Shown: positions 36,021 through 45,026 of the stretch, in pieces
Numbering within the stretch: position 1 is the first letter of the stretch
Layout: every line of letters begins with the position of its first letter
Assembly (NCBI GenBank): GCA_019359075.1
Contig: JAHHIB010000061.1
Coordinates: forward strand, 1-53,794
Reading direction: 5' to 3'
DNA from: Kalymmatonema hyalinum WJT4-NPBG1
Lineage (GTDB): Bacteria > Cyanobacteriota > Cyanobacteriia > Cyanobacteriales > Nostocaceae
Length of the DNA: 53,794 nucleotides
Translations under genes and position numbers: made by a program
The notes under the pieces: model-generated
Databases searched by the model: none
The model's input: the letters and a program-made list of their open reading frames with translations, nothing else
What the model was told of the DNA's origin: nothing

Positions 36021-36647
36021 TTAAAGCTCTACCTTTATAGCACCTTGCCGTAAAATTTGCCAATTCTTTCCAGTCCATTTAACAACAGTGGAAGGGACAC
36101 CAATTCCTCGTATCTCATCTTTAAGTTCCGTTGCCGCCAGAGTCAAAACATCCGGAAACTGTGCCGAAATTTCTGCCATCGTTTGTAAGGGGGGTTGACC
36201 TGATAAATTGGCACTGGTGGTTGCTAGAGGACCTGTTTGTGTCAAAATAGTTTGAGCAATCCTACAATCAGGCACTCGAATCCCTATTGTCATGGGGTGA
36301 GTCGGCTGACCCTTTTGGGTGTCTAAATCTCCATCAGGAATAGAAATTATCGCTTTTGGTACACTTGGTGAAGCAGGCAACACCAAAGTTAGCGCTCCTG
36401 GCCAATATTTCTTGACTAATCTGTGCCAAATTTCATACTCATTGTCATCGCCCGTGACAAAAGACCAGACTTCTTCCGCACTGGCTGCCATTAATATTAA
36501 GGGTTTATCGCGGCTCCGCTGCTTCGCTGCATAAATTAAGCCTCCTTGTTCTGGTAAAGCTGCCAGTGCGGGAACAGTATCTGTGGGAAAACTTATTAAT
36601 TGACCAGCACGTACACCAGCCACAAGGGCGTCTAGGGAAACTTGCAT
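36021..36647 (-). CDS. tsaC: L-threonylcarbamoyladenylate synthase (Sua5/YrdC family)
   Basis: 208 residues. YrdC core motifs: ISFPTDTVPALAALPEQGG, KQRSRDKPLILMAA, WPGALTLVLPAS, GIRVPDCRIAQTIL and PLATTSANLSGQPPL. It makes threonylcarbamoyl-AMP from threonine, bicarbonate and ATP, the first step of t6A37 on ANN-decoding tRNAs. The partner TsaD is also in this window (41809-42852), on the same strand but 5 kb away. It lacks the C-terminal Sua5 domain. prmC lies about 150 bp upstream on the same strand. Confidence 0.9.
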   Translation of the reverse strand: MQVSLDALVAGVRAGQLISFPTDTVPALAALPEQGGLIYAAKQRSRDKPLILMAASAEEVWSFVTGDDNEYEIWHRLVKKYWPGALTLVLPASPSVPKAIISIPDGDLDTQKGQPTHPMTIGIRVPDCRIAQTILTQTGPLATTSANLSGQPPLQTMAEISAQFPDVLTLAATELKDEIRGIGVPSTVVKWTGKNWQILRQGAIKVEL

Positions 36648-36653
36648 GAAGAG

Positions 36654-36767
36654 AACTCAGAATTCAGAATATCTAATTATGAGTGGACAAAGGAATAAAA
36701 TTTTCCCTCAGAATTTAGAATCGAGAACAAAAATTCCGCATTTCCCTAATCTTCTGAATTCTGAGTT
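36654..36767. repeat. Inverted repeat in the prmC-tsaC spacer
   Basis: Perfect 16-bp arms AACTCAGAATTCAGAA (36654-36669) and TTCTGAATTCTGAGTT (36752-36767) around about 80 bp, filling the gap between the two genes. It is a MITE-like or transcript-folding element. Confidence 0.6.
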
Positions 36768-36795
36768 TTGAGTTTTGAGTTCTTTGGTGGTTATA

Positions 36796-37707
36796 TTACC
36801 TGTTTTTATATGCCAGGGCAAAGCGCTCAATACCAGCGAAATCTTGGTGAATCTCAATGTTGCAATAACTACCTTGATTTTGCAACATTTCTTGCACGGT
36901 ATCTGCTTGTCCTGCCATCATCTCAATCAGCCACACCCCACCTGGTCGTAAATACGTGGGGGAAACTTCTACCAAATGGCGGATGCAATCCAAACCATCA
37001 GCACCCCCGTCTAAAGCGAGATGTGGTTCATGGTTAACGACTTCAAGTTGTAGGGTAGGTATGATGTTGGTGGGGATATAAGGCGGGTTAGACACCATTC
37101 CACTGAACTGACCCTTGAGCGATTCCAGAGGTTGCCACCAAGAACCTTGATAAAATCGAATGCGTTCGCCAAAACCTAGATTTTGGGCGTTTGCCATTGC
37201 AACCAGAAGCGCCTGGTGACTGTAATCAACAGCGTGAATGATTGCTTTCGTGAAAACATCTGCCAGTCCAATCGCGATCGCGCCACTACCAGTTCCCAAG
37301 TCAGCCCAGTGTCCTTGTTTTAAAGACGGATCTGTCCCACTTTCACTAGCAGCAACAGCTAAATCTATCAAGGACTCTGTTTCTGGTCTGGGAATCAAAA
37401 CCGCGTTTGACACAGCAATTTTATAGTTTCGCCAGGGAGTCGCTCCCGCAACATATTGTACTGGCAAATGTTCATTTAATCGCCGCTGCCAGAGTTTGTC
37501 TAAATCTTCTAAAGATAACTCCAAAGCAAGCTGACCGCGGTGTTTAAATGATTCCAAACGCAATGCCAATCGGTCTAACCCAGCGACTTCTTGTAGTAAC
37601 CAATCAACTTCAGCAGCTGAAATTCCAGTGGCGATCGCAGATTGAATTGCCGCGTTCCGCCACTGCCAAAGTTGCAAACCAGTTACTAACGACTGCTTAT
37701 CCCTCAT
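36796..37707 (-). CDS. prmC: Peptide chain release factor glutamine methyltransferase
   Basis: 303 residues. A helical N-terminal domain is followed by a class I methyltransferase fold: VLIPRPETESLIDLA, ADLGTGSGAIAIGLA (AdoMet loop) and the catalytic GMVSNPPYIPTNI motif. It methylates the Gln of the GGQ motif in RF1 and RF2, which is needed for efficient termination. It lies between tsaC and the Tic22 gene on the same strand. Confidence 0.92.
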   Translation of the reverse strand: MRDKQSLVTGLQLWQWRNAAIQSAIATGISAAEVDWLLQEVAGLDRLALRLESFKHRGQLALELSLEDLDKLWQRRLNEHLPVQYVAGATPWRNYKIAVSNAVLIPRPETESLIDLAVAASESGTDPSLKQGHWADLGTGSGAIAIGLADVFTKAIIHAVDYSHQALLVAMANAQNLGFGERIRFYQGSWWQPLESLKGQFSGMVSNPPYIPTNIIPTLQLEVVNHEPHLALDGGADGLDCIRHLVEVSPTYLRPGGVWLIEMMAGQADTVQEMLQNQGSYCNIEIHQDFAGIERFALAYKNR

Positions 37708-37732
37708 ACCTCTACCCTAAGGGATAAAATTA

Positions 37733-38581
37733 TTATTTTTTAGGAGCAGGTGCGGAAGGTTTGGCAGAGGGGGTTTGATTCGGAGCAGAGCTACCAGGCT
37801 TTGCATTATTTCGCTTGCTAATGACATACTCCATACTTTCGGTAGATGGCACTATGGATACTTGGCTTAGCCACGGATCATTTTTATCCCGCATAGTTTT
37901 AATAACTCCATCTATGTCCACAACCTGGATTTCAGCCTTGGGAACTTGTGCCTTGACTTGGTTCAACAAACCTTGAGCGTCTTTTTGGCTTAAAAACAGA
38001 GGAATAACTTCCTTATTGTCAGTTTTCCGTTTAACTGATACATACCCCTTGTCTGGCGACCTAACGATAAAAACAGGCACACTGGGGAACTGCTTAACTT
38101 CTTTACCACTTTGGCGCAGCAATGTCACCGCCCCGTCTAGATCCTGCTTTCCAGGGTTAAAAGCAAACACGAGGTTGTCTGGTTTCTTAGCATTTTCTCG
38201 AAGTCTTTGATAAATCATCCCCAAGGGTACAGGTGTCACTTGCAGGCTTTTTAACATTTCTGCCATTTTCGGGTCTTTGCCTTGCACATTCTGCAGTTGG
38301 GTGATAAAAGCCTGAGCGTCCTGCCCACTCATGAAAACATCTGTCACTGTGGCTTGCTTCTTTTGCGCGTTTTGTCCGTTTTGTCCATTTTGCCCATTGA
38401 CAGTACGAGTTAGAGGTACACCTTGGTTGTTAGTAATCAAAAACACTGGTACTGGGTCTAATTTTTCTTTAATTTGTTGTTCTGTCAATGCGAGCACTGG
38501 AGCATTTAAGCTAAAAACCGTTGCCAGCAGAGTACTCCCAACTAAACTCAATGTTGTGCCCCAGCGAACTAATAAATTCAT
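37733..38581 (-). CDS. Tic22-family protein
   Basis: 282 residues from ATG 38579-38581, behind GAGGAGAAATC. It has a signal peptide (TTLSLVGSTLLATVF, cleaved near VLALTE) and the Tic22 domain (PVPVFLITNNQGVPLTRTVN, VTDVFMSGQDAQAFITQLQN, FPSVPVFIVRSPDKGYVSVK, IPLFLSQKDAQGLLNQVKAQ). The tail is Pro/Ser/Ala/Lys-rich. Cyanobacterial Tic22 is a periplasmic/thylakoid chaperone needed for outer membrane biogenesis. A short tandem NGQ repeat interrupts the first half, from GTTTTGTCC-type DNA repeats, and may be a repeat expansion in this strain. Confidence 0.85.
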   Translation of the reverse strand: MNLLVRWGTTLSLVGSTLLATVFSLNAPVLALTEQQIKEKLDPVPVFLITNNQGVPLTRTVNGQNGQNGQNAQKKQATVTDVFMSGQDAQAFITQLQNVQGKDPKMAEMLKSLQVTPVPLGMIYQRLRENAKKPDNLVFAFNPGKQDLDGAVTLLRQSGKEVKQFPSVPVFIVRSPDKGYVSVKRKTDNKEVIPLFLSQKDAQGLLNQVKAQVPKAEIQVVDIDGVIKTMRDKNDPWLSQVSIVPSTESMEYVISKRNNAKPGSSAPNQTPSAKPSAPAPKK

Positions 38582-39320
38582 GATTTCTCCTCGCATCAAT
38601 ACATCTAAAATCAAGTCTGACAAATAGTTGGATTTGCACAGCACCAACTAGTCTTAGTTATAGTACCTTCTTTACCAATTGACTGTGCTGTTTTTGGTGT
38701 TTCAATTTCGCCTTACTAAAAATTGCACTCAGAGTGTAGATGCCTGCTGTATCTTAACAAGATCGGCGAGAAATCTTCTCTTTATCTAAGGCATCATCTG
38801 CCATTTTATTGGCTTTCTCAGCTATAGTTGACGACAAGAAATATGAAATTGTTCCTTCTACGGCTGCTGCAAAATGTCTCAAGATTTACAGATTTTTGCA
38901 CTTTTGCGGTAACTCACTGCTTAAAAATCACTTTGGCTAATAGAGAATTATAAAAGTACAATGCAGCATCATTACAGCTTCCGGGAAAATATGCAATTCA
39001 TGTGTCGATACACTTACAAATCAAACTAACAGTCCAAAAACAGCCAAATATTGACTTGTTTATTTGATTTTTTGATAACATTTCCAAAAAAAACTATATT
39101 CCTTTATGTGTCTATTCTTTAGTAATTTACATTACCAAATTGAGATGACAGTATTTGTAGACGCCCGACAGAGGCGACTGCGTGCTTCCTATACCCTGCA
39201 GGTACGCTTTGCGCTCAGCGAGATCCAAACTCATATTCAGAAGTCCTGTGCATCTGCCCTCTAGGTGTCTAGTGTCTGGGACAGGAGAAGGGCTTGTTGG
39301 AACTTACCAGCTATATTATG
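38582..39320. other. Long intergenic region, no gene seen
   Basis: About 740 bp, mostly AT-rich upstream sequence of the Tic22 gene. Its right end holds repeat-like GC-rich words (GACGCCCGACAGAGGCGACT near 39160). No protein or RNA gene recognised. Confidence 0.45.
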
Positions 39321-39325
39321 TAAAA

Positions 39326-39356
39326 AATCCTAGACCAGTAAATCGGTCTAGGATTT
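39326..39356 (-). terminator. Terminator downstream of tRNA-Pro
   Basis: Stem AATCCTAGACC / GGTCTAGGATT with an eight-base loop. On the minus strand it is followed by TTTTTTAC, about 20 bp after the tRNA. Confidence 0.75.
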
Positions 39357-39375
39357 ATTCATTAATATTTCTATA

Positions 39376-39449
39376 TCGGGATGACAGGATTTGAACCTGC
39401 GGCATCCTGCTCCCAAAGCAGGCGCGCTACCAAGCTGCGCTACATCCCG
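39376..39449 (-). tRNA. tRNA-Pro (TGG)
   Basis: A 74-nt cloverleaf on the minus strand: acceptor CGGGATG / CATCCCG with discriminator A, D arm GCGCAGCTTGGTAGCGC, anticodon arm CTGCTTTGGGAGCAG with TGG, T loop GTTCAAATC. CCA is not encoded. Confidence 0.95.
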
Positions 39450-39766
39450 ATGACAGAAGCATTTACAACTAACCTTTACTTCTTTCTTACACTAATGGTC
39501 CTTGACTTGACTCACTTTTGTAAGTTTTTGGATTAGCTTTCTAATGGTACCACGCTTTTTACTTTTTGCCAACACCCTGCTTTGTCAAGCTTTGTGTAGC
39601 ATATTCTCACCTACTGCAAGCAAGTAACAACCACTTGCCTATTTCAATTGGGAGTGATGGAAATAAAGGATTACCGCTTTTCGCTCTATGGCAAACAGCG
39701 TCTTAATAGTGAAACCTTAAAATCCTAGCTGAGTTTGTGGTAAAAGCTACTGTGTTTATTTAAAAA

Positions 39767-40318
39767 TTAATGAGGATACCAAAACATACCTTTGATGCCT
39801 TCTGGGTCGGACATAAAACCCAAAGTCCGGTAAAAGTCTACAACATGGGGGTCAGCAAAAAGAGTAACATTGCTAATTTCTTCACTCCTAAGCTTTTTGA
39901 GTACATATTTCATGAGAGCCTTACCCAGTCCTTTACTTTGAAATTCCGGATGAATTACCACGTCCCAAATTGTGGCATTAAAGGCATGATCTGACGTCGC
40001 ACGGGCAAAACCAATAAGTCGCCTTTTATTTCCTCGCACTTGCCACATAGAGGCTACGAGAAAACTATGCTCAATAGCTTTTTTCACTTTTCGCAGAGGA
40101 CGACGCGACCAACCGACTGAATCACATAGTTCCTCTAGTTCATACAGATCGATATCTCGCTCCGTACTAAAAACTATGCGAGTTTCCTGCTGTTGAACTT
40201 CGCCAACACTATTAGAGCTTGAGTTACCCACAGTTTCCACTGCATACTCTTCTAAGGGTGTTGTTCTGGTTGTTGAGGTCGCTTCTGATGTACTAAACCA
40301 AGTTTTCCAAAAACCCAT
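39767..40318 (-). CDS. GNAT N-acetyltransferase, plastid NSI/SNAT-like
   Basis: 183 residues. The first 50 are low-complexity Ser/Thr-rich. The acetyltransferase core has [57 protein letters not shown] and the ending [10 protein letters not shown], which matches chloroplast NSI and rice SNAT. Those plant enzymes acetylate proteins and arylalkylamines, and the cyanobacterial proteins are their likely ancestors. It is paralogous to 33898-34371. Confidence 0.82.
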   Translation of the reverse strand: MGFWKTWFSTSEATSTTRTTPLEEYAVETVGNSSSNSVGEVQQQETRIVFSTERDIDLYELEELCDSVGWSRRPLRKVKKAIEHSFLVASMWQVRGNKRRLIGFARATSDHAFNATIWDVVIHPEFQSKGLGKALMKYVLKKLRSEEISNVTLFADPHVVDFYRTLGFMSDPEGIKGMFWYPH

Positions 40319-40593
40319 GCCAACGCGGTTCGGGTACTATAACTGAATTGGTTACTACTGACAAGAGTGCTGATTCACGGATCACCGAACTACTTACTTT
40401 TTATCCCCCTTACACAGACAGCTTTTTGTGTGTTTGCGGGATTCTGAATGACAGTAGTCAGCAAGAGTGTGTCTTACTCTAATCTCTTTCAACTTTAGCA
40501 TTTTGTTGTAGAGCCAAGGAGAAATTAACTAAAACAGAAGTATTTGAAAGTGAATTGTGTATCACACTGTGATTTGCGACATAGGTTGTTGGG

Positions 40594-40790
40594 AAGATGA
40601 GGCGGGGATGAGGGAGATGAGGGAGAGTGGGAGAGCCAAGAGAAAATTTCTCCATTCGGGTATGCCTCCGGCACACCTATGGCTGACGCCACGGCTGAGT
40701 GCTAGCTCCGCCTGCGCAGGGAAACCCTCCAAAGGGGGCGGTCTCACCGTGTCTGGGTCTGAGCCAAGCTTCCCCTGCTTCCCCTACTGC
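40594..40790. repeat. Composite intergenic repeat (GGGAGATGA units plus GC-rich core)
   Basis: Tandem GGGAGATGA-type units, then AGAGAAAATTTCTCC, a GC-rich block (CTGCGCAGGGAAACCCTCC), then CCGTGTCTGGGTC and AAGCTTCCCCTGCTTCCCCT. Several of these words appear in the same order inside the M48-like gene (about 22860-22970). Confidence 0.6.
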
Positions 40791-40816
40791 CTGCCTGAAC
40801 GGGGTACGATAAAAGT

Positions 40817-41788
40817 ATGGCAACCATCGAAATCTTGGGCGTTCCACACGCATACGAGCTAACGGCTCCCACGGACTATCCCCACACCTTAGTTTTTATC
40901 CACGGATGGCTCAATAGCTGTGGATACTGGCAACCTGTGATTTCCCGGTTGTCAGATGATTTTCAGTGTCTTTCCTATGATTTGAGAGGTTTTGGAGAGT
41001 CCCAGTCGAAGCTAAAAACTGATTTTAGTCGAGAACAAAGTTATTTCAGCTTAAGTGATAAATCTAGTCGTGCGGTTGTTAATCCCTTTGATTCTCCTTA
41101 TACTCCCGCTGCCTATGCTCACGATTTGGCAGATCTCCTGCAACAATTAAACGTTAAGAGTGCTTGGCTGGTTGGTCACTCTTTAGGAGGTACGATCGCT
41201 CTTTGGGCAGCAGCCCAAATGCCTGAATCTGTCAAAGGAGTGATTTGTATTAACTCTGGTGGTGGAATTTATCTTAAAGAAGCCTTTGAGCAGTTTCGCT
41301 CGGCGGGTCAGCGGTTTTTGCAACTTCGCCCGAAATGGCTTAGCCAAGTGCCTCTGATTGATTTACTGTTTACCAGAGCGAGTGTAGCACGCCCCTTGGA
41401 GCGCAATTGGGCGCGTCAGCGGGTGATTGATTTTGTTGTTGCAGATCCAGAAGCAGCTTTGGGAGCACTGCTAGATTCTACAACAGAAGAAGAAATTAAC
41501 CGCTTGCCCCAACTCGTTTCTCAACTTAAGCAACCGATTTATTTCCTTGCAGGTGCGGAAGACAAGGTTATGGAACCCAAGTATGTGCGGCATTTAGCTA
41601 GCTTTCACCCTCTTTTTGGCTACTGTGGTGACAATTTTATCGAAATTCCTGATTGCGGACACCTAGCCATGTTAGAACAGCCGGATGCGGTTGCGACTCA
41701 CATCCGCTCTCTGATTCTCCAGTACTACAAAGCAGAGGAGATGGGGGAGATGGGGGAGATGAGGGAGATGAGGGAGATGAGGGAGTAA
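40817..41788 (+). CDS. Alpha/beta hydrolase
   Basis: 323 residues. The fold is clear: HTLVFIHGWLNSCGYWQPVI (oxyanion-hole HGW), CLSYDLRGFGESQS, nucleophile elbow VGHSLGG, acid region FLAGAEDKVMEPKYV and catalytic His in IPDCGHLAMLEQPD. All three catalytic positions are present. The substrate is unknown; esterase, lipase or dehalogenase-like activities are possible. The last 17 residues (EEMGEMGEMREMREMRE) are encoded by the GGGAGATGA repeat found between genes nearby, so the natural end was probably near QYYKA. Confidence 0.8.
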   Translation: MATIEILGVPHAYELTAPTDYPHTLVFIHGWLNSCGYWQPVISRLSDDFQCLSYDLRGFGESQSKLKTDFSREQSYFSLSDKSSRAVVNPFDSPYTPAAYAHDLADLLQQLNVKSAWLVGHSLGGTIALWAAAQMPESVKGVICINSGGGIYLKEAFEQFRSAGQRFLQLRPKWLSQVPLIDLLFTRASVARPLERNWARQRVIDFVVADPEAALGALLDSTTEEEINRLPQLVSQLKQPIYFLAGAEDKVMEPKYVRHLASFHPLFGYCGDNFIEIPDCGHLAMLEQPDAVATHIRSLILQYYKAEEMGEMGEMREMREMRE

Positions 41789-41808
41789 TATTCTCCTCAT
41801 TCCTGTGC

Positions 41809-42852
41809 TCACCCTTGATACAACTGCATAACTTGGGTTAACGCTAGCCTAGACTGAACGCTGAGGGTGAGAGGGGAGGTATGACCTCTGTTGAGATGGT
41901 CAGCAGCAGCAGCGCCAATCATCGCGGCATTATCGGTGCAAAATTTTAGGGGGGGGAATAACACGCGTAGGTTGTGAGTTTCTGCTGTACGTTGTAACTG
42001 TTGTCTTAAACCACTGTTAGCTGCTACACCCCCACCAACAGCAATAGTGGAAAGACCGTAGTCTTGGGCACAAGCAATTGCCCTTTTAGTGAGCGAGCGT
42101 GCTACAGTTTCCTGAAAACTAGCCGCGACATCTGCCGTTGGCAAAGACTGCCCATCTTTTTCAAACTGCTGCACTAACCGCAGTACTGCCGTCTTTAACC
42201 CACTAAAACTGGCATCATATCGATGATATCCGCCACCTGGTAGGGAAATTTTCCCTTCTGGTAAGGTAAAGGCTTGGGGATTTCCCTCTTTTGCTAGCCT
42301 GTCAATCGCTGGTCCGCCGGGATAACCCAAATGCAATAAACGTGCCACTTTATCAAAGGCTTCACCAGCAGCATCATCACGAGTTTGACCTAGCGTTTCA
42401 TAATTACCACAATCTTTAACGTAAATCAAGCTTGTGTGCCCACCGGAAACCAGTAAGCTAAGGAAAGGAGCCTCTAAGGTAGGCTCGCTCAAATAAGTTG
42501 CGTAAATGTGACCTTCAAGGTGATGAACTCCCAAAAATGGCTTGTTGTGTACCATTGCTAAGGTTTTGGCGGCAGTTAACCCAACCAACAGCGCCCCAAC
42601 CAGTCCTGGAGCACAAGTAGCCGCAATACCATCAATGTTGCTCCAGTCTACCTGTGCTTGTTCCAAGGCTTGGGCGATCGCCTCATTTATGATTTCTAGA
42701 TGCTGCCGGGATGCGACTTCCGGCACCACTCCACCATACTGCTGATGGACTGGAATTTGCGAGGCAATAATACTAGAACAAACTTGACGATTGTTAACAA
42801 TTGCCACGGCGGTTTCATCACAGCTAGTTTCAATTGCCAAAACGGTTGTCAT
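41809..42852 (-). CDS. tsaD: tRNA N6-adenosine threonylcarbamoyltransferase
   Basis: 347 residues. Kae1/TsaD motifs: [32 protein letters not shown], the metal-binding [51 protein letters not shown] and [13 protein letters not shown]. It transfers the threonylcarbamoyl group to A37 of tRNAs, using the product of TsaC (36021-36647). TsaB and TsaE are not in the window. It is convergent with the hydrolase, with only 20 bp between stops. Confidence 0.94.
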   Translation of the reverse strand: MTTVLAIETSCDETAVAIVNNRQVCSSIIASQIPVHQQYGGVVPEVASRQHLEIINEAIAQALEQAQVDWSNIDGIAATCAPGLVGALLVGLTAAKTLAMVHNKPFLGVHHLEGHIYATYLSEPTLEAPFLSLLVSGGHTSLIYVKDCGNYETLGQTRDDAAGEAFDKVARLLHLGYPGGPAIDRLAKEGNPQAFTLPEGKISLPGGGYHRYDASFSGLKTAVLRLVQQFEKDGQSLPTADVAASFQETVARSLTKRAIACAQDYGLSTIAVGGGVAANSGLRQQLQRTAETHNLRVLFPPLKFCTDNAAMIGAAAADHLNRGHTSPLTLSVQSRLALTQVMQLYQG

Positions 42853-43173
42853 TGCTAAAAAAATGCTAATTTCTGAGTTTTGATAGAGTGAGTGTTGAGT
42901 GAGCGGTGCTAAGTTCTGAGTCAGAAGAATCTGGAATTGGTTTTGAACCGAAAAAGTACGTGAAAAACAGAAAAATTTTTACTCAAGATTCAGCACTGAT
43001 GGTTCAGTACCCCCAAAGAGATGTTTGAGAAGCTTTAACTTTTATTTACTTCAACTTTACTCGGTTCACGGGCAAGAGATATGATGACTTGCTAGTTATG
43101 CAAATCAGAATTGTACAACCCGCCTCGTTTTGTACAAAAAACTTTTTGTTTCGTAATAAAAGGAAACAATTCC
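42853..43173. other. Divergent promoter region of tsaD and psaF
   Basis: About 320 bp between divergent genes, AT-rich, with two TTGTACAA-type words (near 43113 and 43133) before psaF. No gene seen. Confidence 0.45.
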
Positions 43174-43677
43174 ATGCGACGCTTGTTTGCTTTGATTTTA
43201 ACGATTTGTCTTTGGTTCAACTTTGCCCCGCCTGCTCAAGCGCAGACTCCAGGGACAGGTCTTGTGCCTTGCAGCGAATCTCCTGCCTTCCAAGAACGGG
43301 TACAAGCTGCCCGTGCTACTAACTTTGACCCCGCTTCCGGGGAAAAACGATTTGAGCGTTATTCTCAGCAGCTGTGCGGTCCCGAAGGTCTACCTCATTT
43401 GATAGTGGATGGTCGTCTCAGCCATTTTGGTGACTTCACGATTCCTGGTATTCTCTTCCTCTATATCGCTGGTTGGATTGGTTGGTCAGGTCGCGCTTAC
43501 CTGCAAAAAAATAAGCAAGAAGGCGGTGACGTAGAATGGAGGGAAGTTAAGATTGACGTGCCAAGAGCAGTGCAAATTGTGCTTTCAGGCGCAACTTGGC
43601 CTGTAGCCTCCCTGAGAGAATTGCTCTCGGGCGAATTAACAGCCAAGGATGAAGAAATTCCCATTTCCCCACGCTAG
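43174..43677 (+). CDS. psaF: Photosystem I subunit III
   Basis: 167 residues from ATG 43174 ([15 protein letters not shown]), behind AAAAGGAAACAA. The longer frame from 43111 is leader. The lumen-targeting signal ends at AQAQTPG. The mature protein has two paired Cys (VPCSESPAF and [18 protein letters not shown]) and membrane helix [20 protein letters not shown]. It helps dock plastocyanin or cytochrome c6 and is anchored at the photosystem edge with PsaJ. psaJ and psaL follow, the order found in heterocystous cyanobacteria. Confidence 0.95.
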   Translation: MRRLFALILTICLWFNFAPPAQAQTPGTGLVPCSESPAFQERVQAARATNFDPASGEKRFERYSQQLCGPEGLPHLIVDGRLSHFGDFTIPGILFLYIAGWIGWSGRAYLQKNKQEGGDVEWREVKIDVPRAVQIVLSGATWPVASLRELLSGELTAKDEEIPISPR

Positions 43678-43760
43678 TGACGATTTTACATTGATAGATT
43701 TTAGATTGGAAGTAAGTGGTTAGTGGTTATTAGTTAGTGGTACTTTTTGACAAGCAACAA

Positions 43761-43945
43761 CCCTTCGGGTATCTCCTGCGGAGACGCTGCGCGAACGCCA
43801 GTTTGCACACTCGGGGGAACCCCAACGCCAGTTACTTACGGAGGGAAACCCCTTCGGGTTCGCCAGTCGCCTGCGGAGGGAGACCCTCCTGCAGCGCTGG
43901 TCTCACCTCCTGCAGCACTGGCTCCGCAACGCACTGGCTCACTAA
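43761..43945. repeat. Palindrome-rich repeat block in the psaF-psaJ spacer
   Basis: A GC-rich mosaic of modules (CCTTCGGGT, CTCCTGCGGAGACGCTGCGC, GGGGGAACCCC, GGAGGGAAACCCC, CTGCAGCACTGGCTC). Bases 43861-43900 match 30711-30750 in the pdhB-secD spacer at 39 of 40 positions. It enlarges the psaF-psaJ gap to 343 bp. Short open frames here come from the repeat and are not genes. Confidence 0.75.
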
Positions 43946-44020
43946 CAACCTGCAGCTACTAACTAACAATCCCCAATCCAAAATCCGCTCATTCAATTGA
44001 CTTATTTAGGAGAATGATCC

Positions 44021-44155
44021 ATGCAGCAAAAGTTTTTCCTTCAATATCTTTCCCTCGCACCGGTTCTTGCTGTTGTTTCGGTGTCGGTTGCCTTCACAAC
44101 CTGGGCTGTGTTTAACTACTTTTTACCCGACCTACTTTTTCATCCGATGCCATAA
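44021..44155 (+). CDS. psaJ: Photosystem I subunit IX
   Basis: 44 residues (MQQKFFLQYLSLAPVLAVVS onwards, ending FNYFLPDLLFHPMP). A single membrane helix with the PsaJ pattern: FLSTAP-like N-terminus (YLSLAPVL), central Trp (FTTWAVF) and Pro-rich lumenal end. A good site, TTTAGGAGAATGATCC, lies just before the ATG. PsaJ stabilises PsaF at the edge of the reaction centre. It lies 343 bp from psaF because of an inserted repeat block. Confidence 0.95.
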   Translation: MQQKFFLQYLSLAPVLAVVSVSVAFTTWAVFNYFLPDLLFHPMP

Positions 44156-44191
44156 ATTACGGGTAAAAGTTAAAAGTTAGGAATGTAGAAT

Positions 44192-44249
44192 TATGAATTA
44201 TGCATTAGGAATGATAAAAAATTTCATAATTCCTAATGCATAATTCATA
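44192..44249. repeat. Perfect 21-bp inverted repeat between psaJ and psaL
   Basis: Bases 44192-44212 are the exact reverse complement of 44229-44249 (arms contain TTATGCATTAGGAAT) with a 16-base AT loop. It lies 37 bp after the psaJ stop and about 215 bp before psaL. No T-run follows, so it may act in RNA processing or stability rather than termination. Confidence 0.75.
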
Positions 44250-44464
44250 CTTTAAAACTCATAACTCATAACTCTACTTAAAATAGGTGGAAAAAATAGT
44301 AGTTTGAAAATTGTGATGCTGGGAACAGCGGGAAAATTTGATTTTTAAAAAAGCTAAATTAAATTTTATAAACTTCAAGATAAAAAATGAAATTTAGCTA
44401 CGATTAACAATTATTATTAGTTTGAAAATAATGCCACGATTCTATCTAGAGGCAAACATAAAAT

Positions 44465-44992
44465 ATGGCAGATATAGCAACAGCAGTAGATGCATCAAAA
44501 AATCGCCCCAGTGACGCTAGAAATCGCGAAGTTGTCTTTCCAGAAGGGCGTGATCCGCAAGGCAGCAACCTGGAAACACCGATTAATGCTTCTCCCCTAG
44601 TCAAGTGGTACATTAATGCCTTGCCTGCCTATCGCCCAGGACACACACCTTTCAGACGAGGGCTAGAAGTTGGTATGGCTCATGGTTACTGGCTTTTTGG
44701 TCCATTCGCCAAATTGGGTCCCCTGCGCGATACGGCTAATGCCAACTTAGCTGGATTACTGGCAACCTTGAGCTTTGTTGTCATTCTGACAGGTTGCCTA
44801 TCTCTATATGGCAATAGCAATCCCCCTCAACCACACGTTACTGTCACCACACCCAACCCTCCAGATGCTTTTAGATCCAAAGAAGGTTGGAACGGCTATG
44901 GCAGTGCTTTCTTAATTGGTGGTGTTGGTGGTGCAATCGTTGCTTACTTATTAACTAGCAATTGGCCTCTCATTCAAAATCTGTTTGGTTAA
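44465..44992 (+). CDS. psaL: Photosystem I subunit XI
   Basis: 175 residues. PsaL motifs: NLETPINASPLVKWYINALP, YRPGHTPFRRGLEVGMAHGY and FGPFAKLGPLRDT, then membrane helices LAGLLATLSFVVILTGCLSL and GSAFLIGGVGGAIVAYLLTS. PsaL holds photosystem I monomers together. Location next to psaFJ rather than psaI is typical of strains with tetrameric photosystem I. No strong ribosome binding site is visible before the ATG. Confidence 0.95.
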   Translation: MADIATAVDASKNRPSDARNREVVFPEGRDPQGSNLETPINASPLVKWYINALPAYRPGHTPFRRGLEVGMAHGYWLFGPFAKLGPLRDTANANLAGLLATLSFVVILTGCLSLYGNSNPPQPHVTVTTPNPPDAFRSKEGWNGYGSAFLIGGVGGAIVAYLLTSNWPLIQNLFG

Positions 44993-45003
44993 TAAAGCCG
45001 CCG

Positions 45004-45026
45004 GAAAGCCCCAAGGAGGCTTTTCG
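45004..45026 (+). terminator. Terminator after psaL
   Basis: GAAAGCC-CCAAGGA-GGCTTTTC hairpin 12 bp after the psaL stop; the T-run is short and part of the stem. Confidence 0.6.

Noticed and set aside
35827-36024. A 65-codon frame before tsaC
   Set aside because: No recognisable motif or ribosome binding site, and the sequence is of low coding character and overlaps the tsaC stop region.
43737-44000. Two overlapping plus-strand frames of 71 and 87 codons in the psaF-psaJ spacer
   Set aside because: They lie wholly in palindromic repeat DNA, have Arg/Pro/Ser-rich composition and lack ribosome binding sites. The real gene here is psaJ at 44021.
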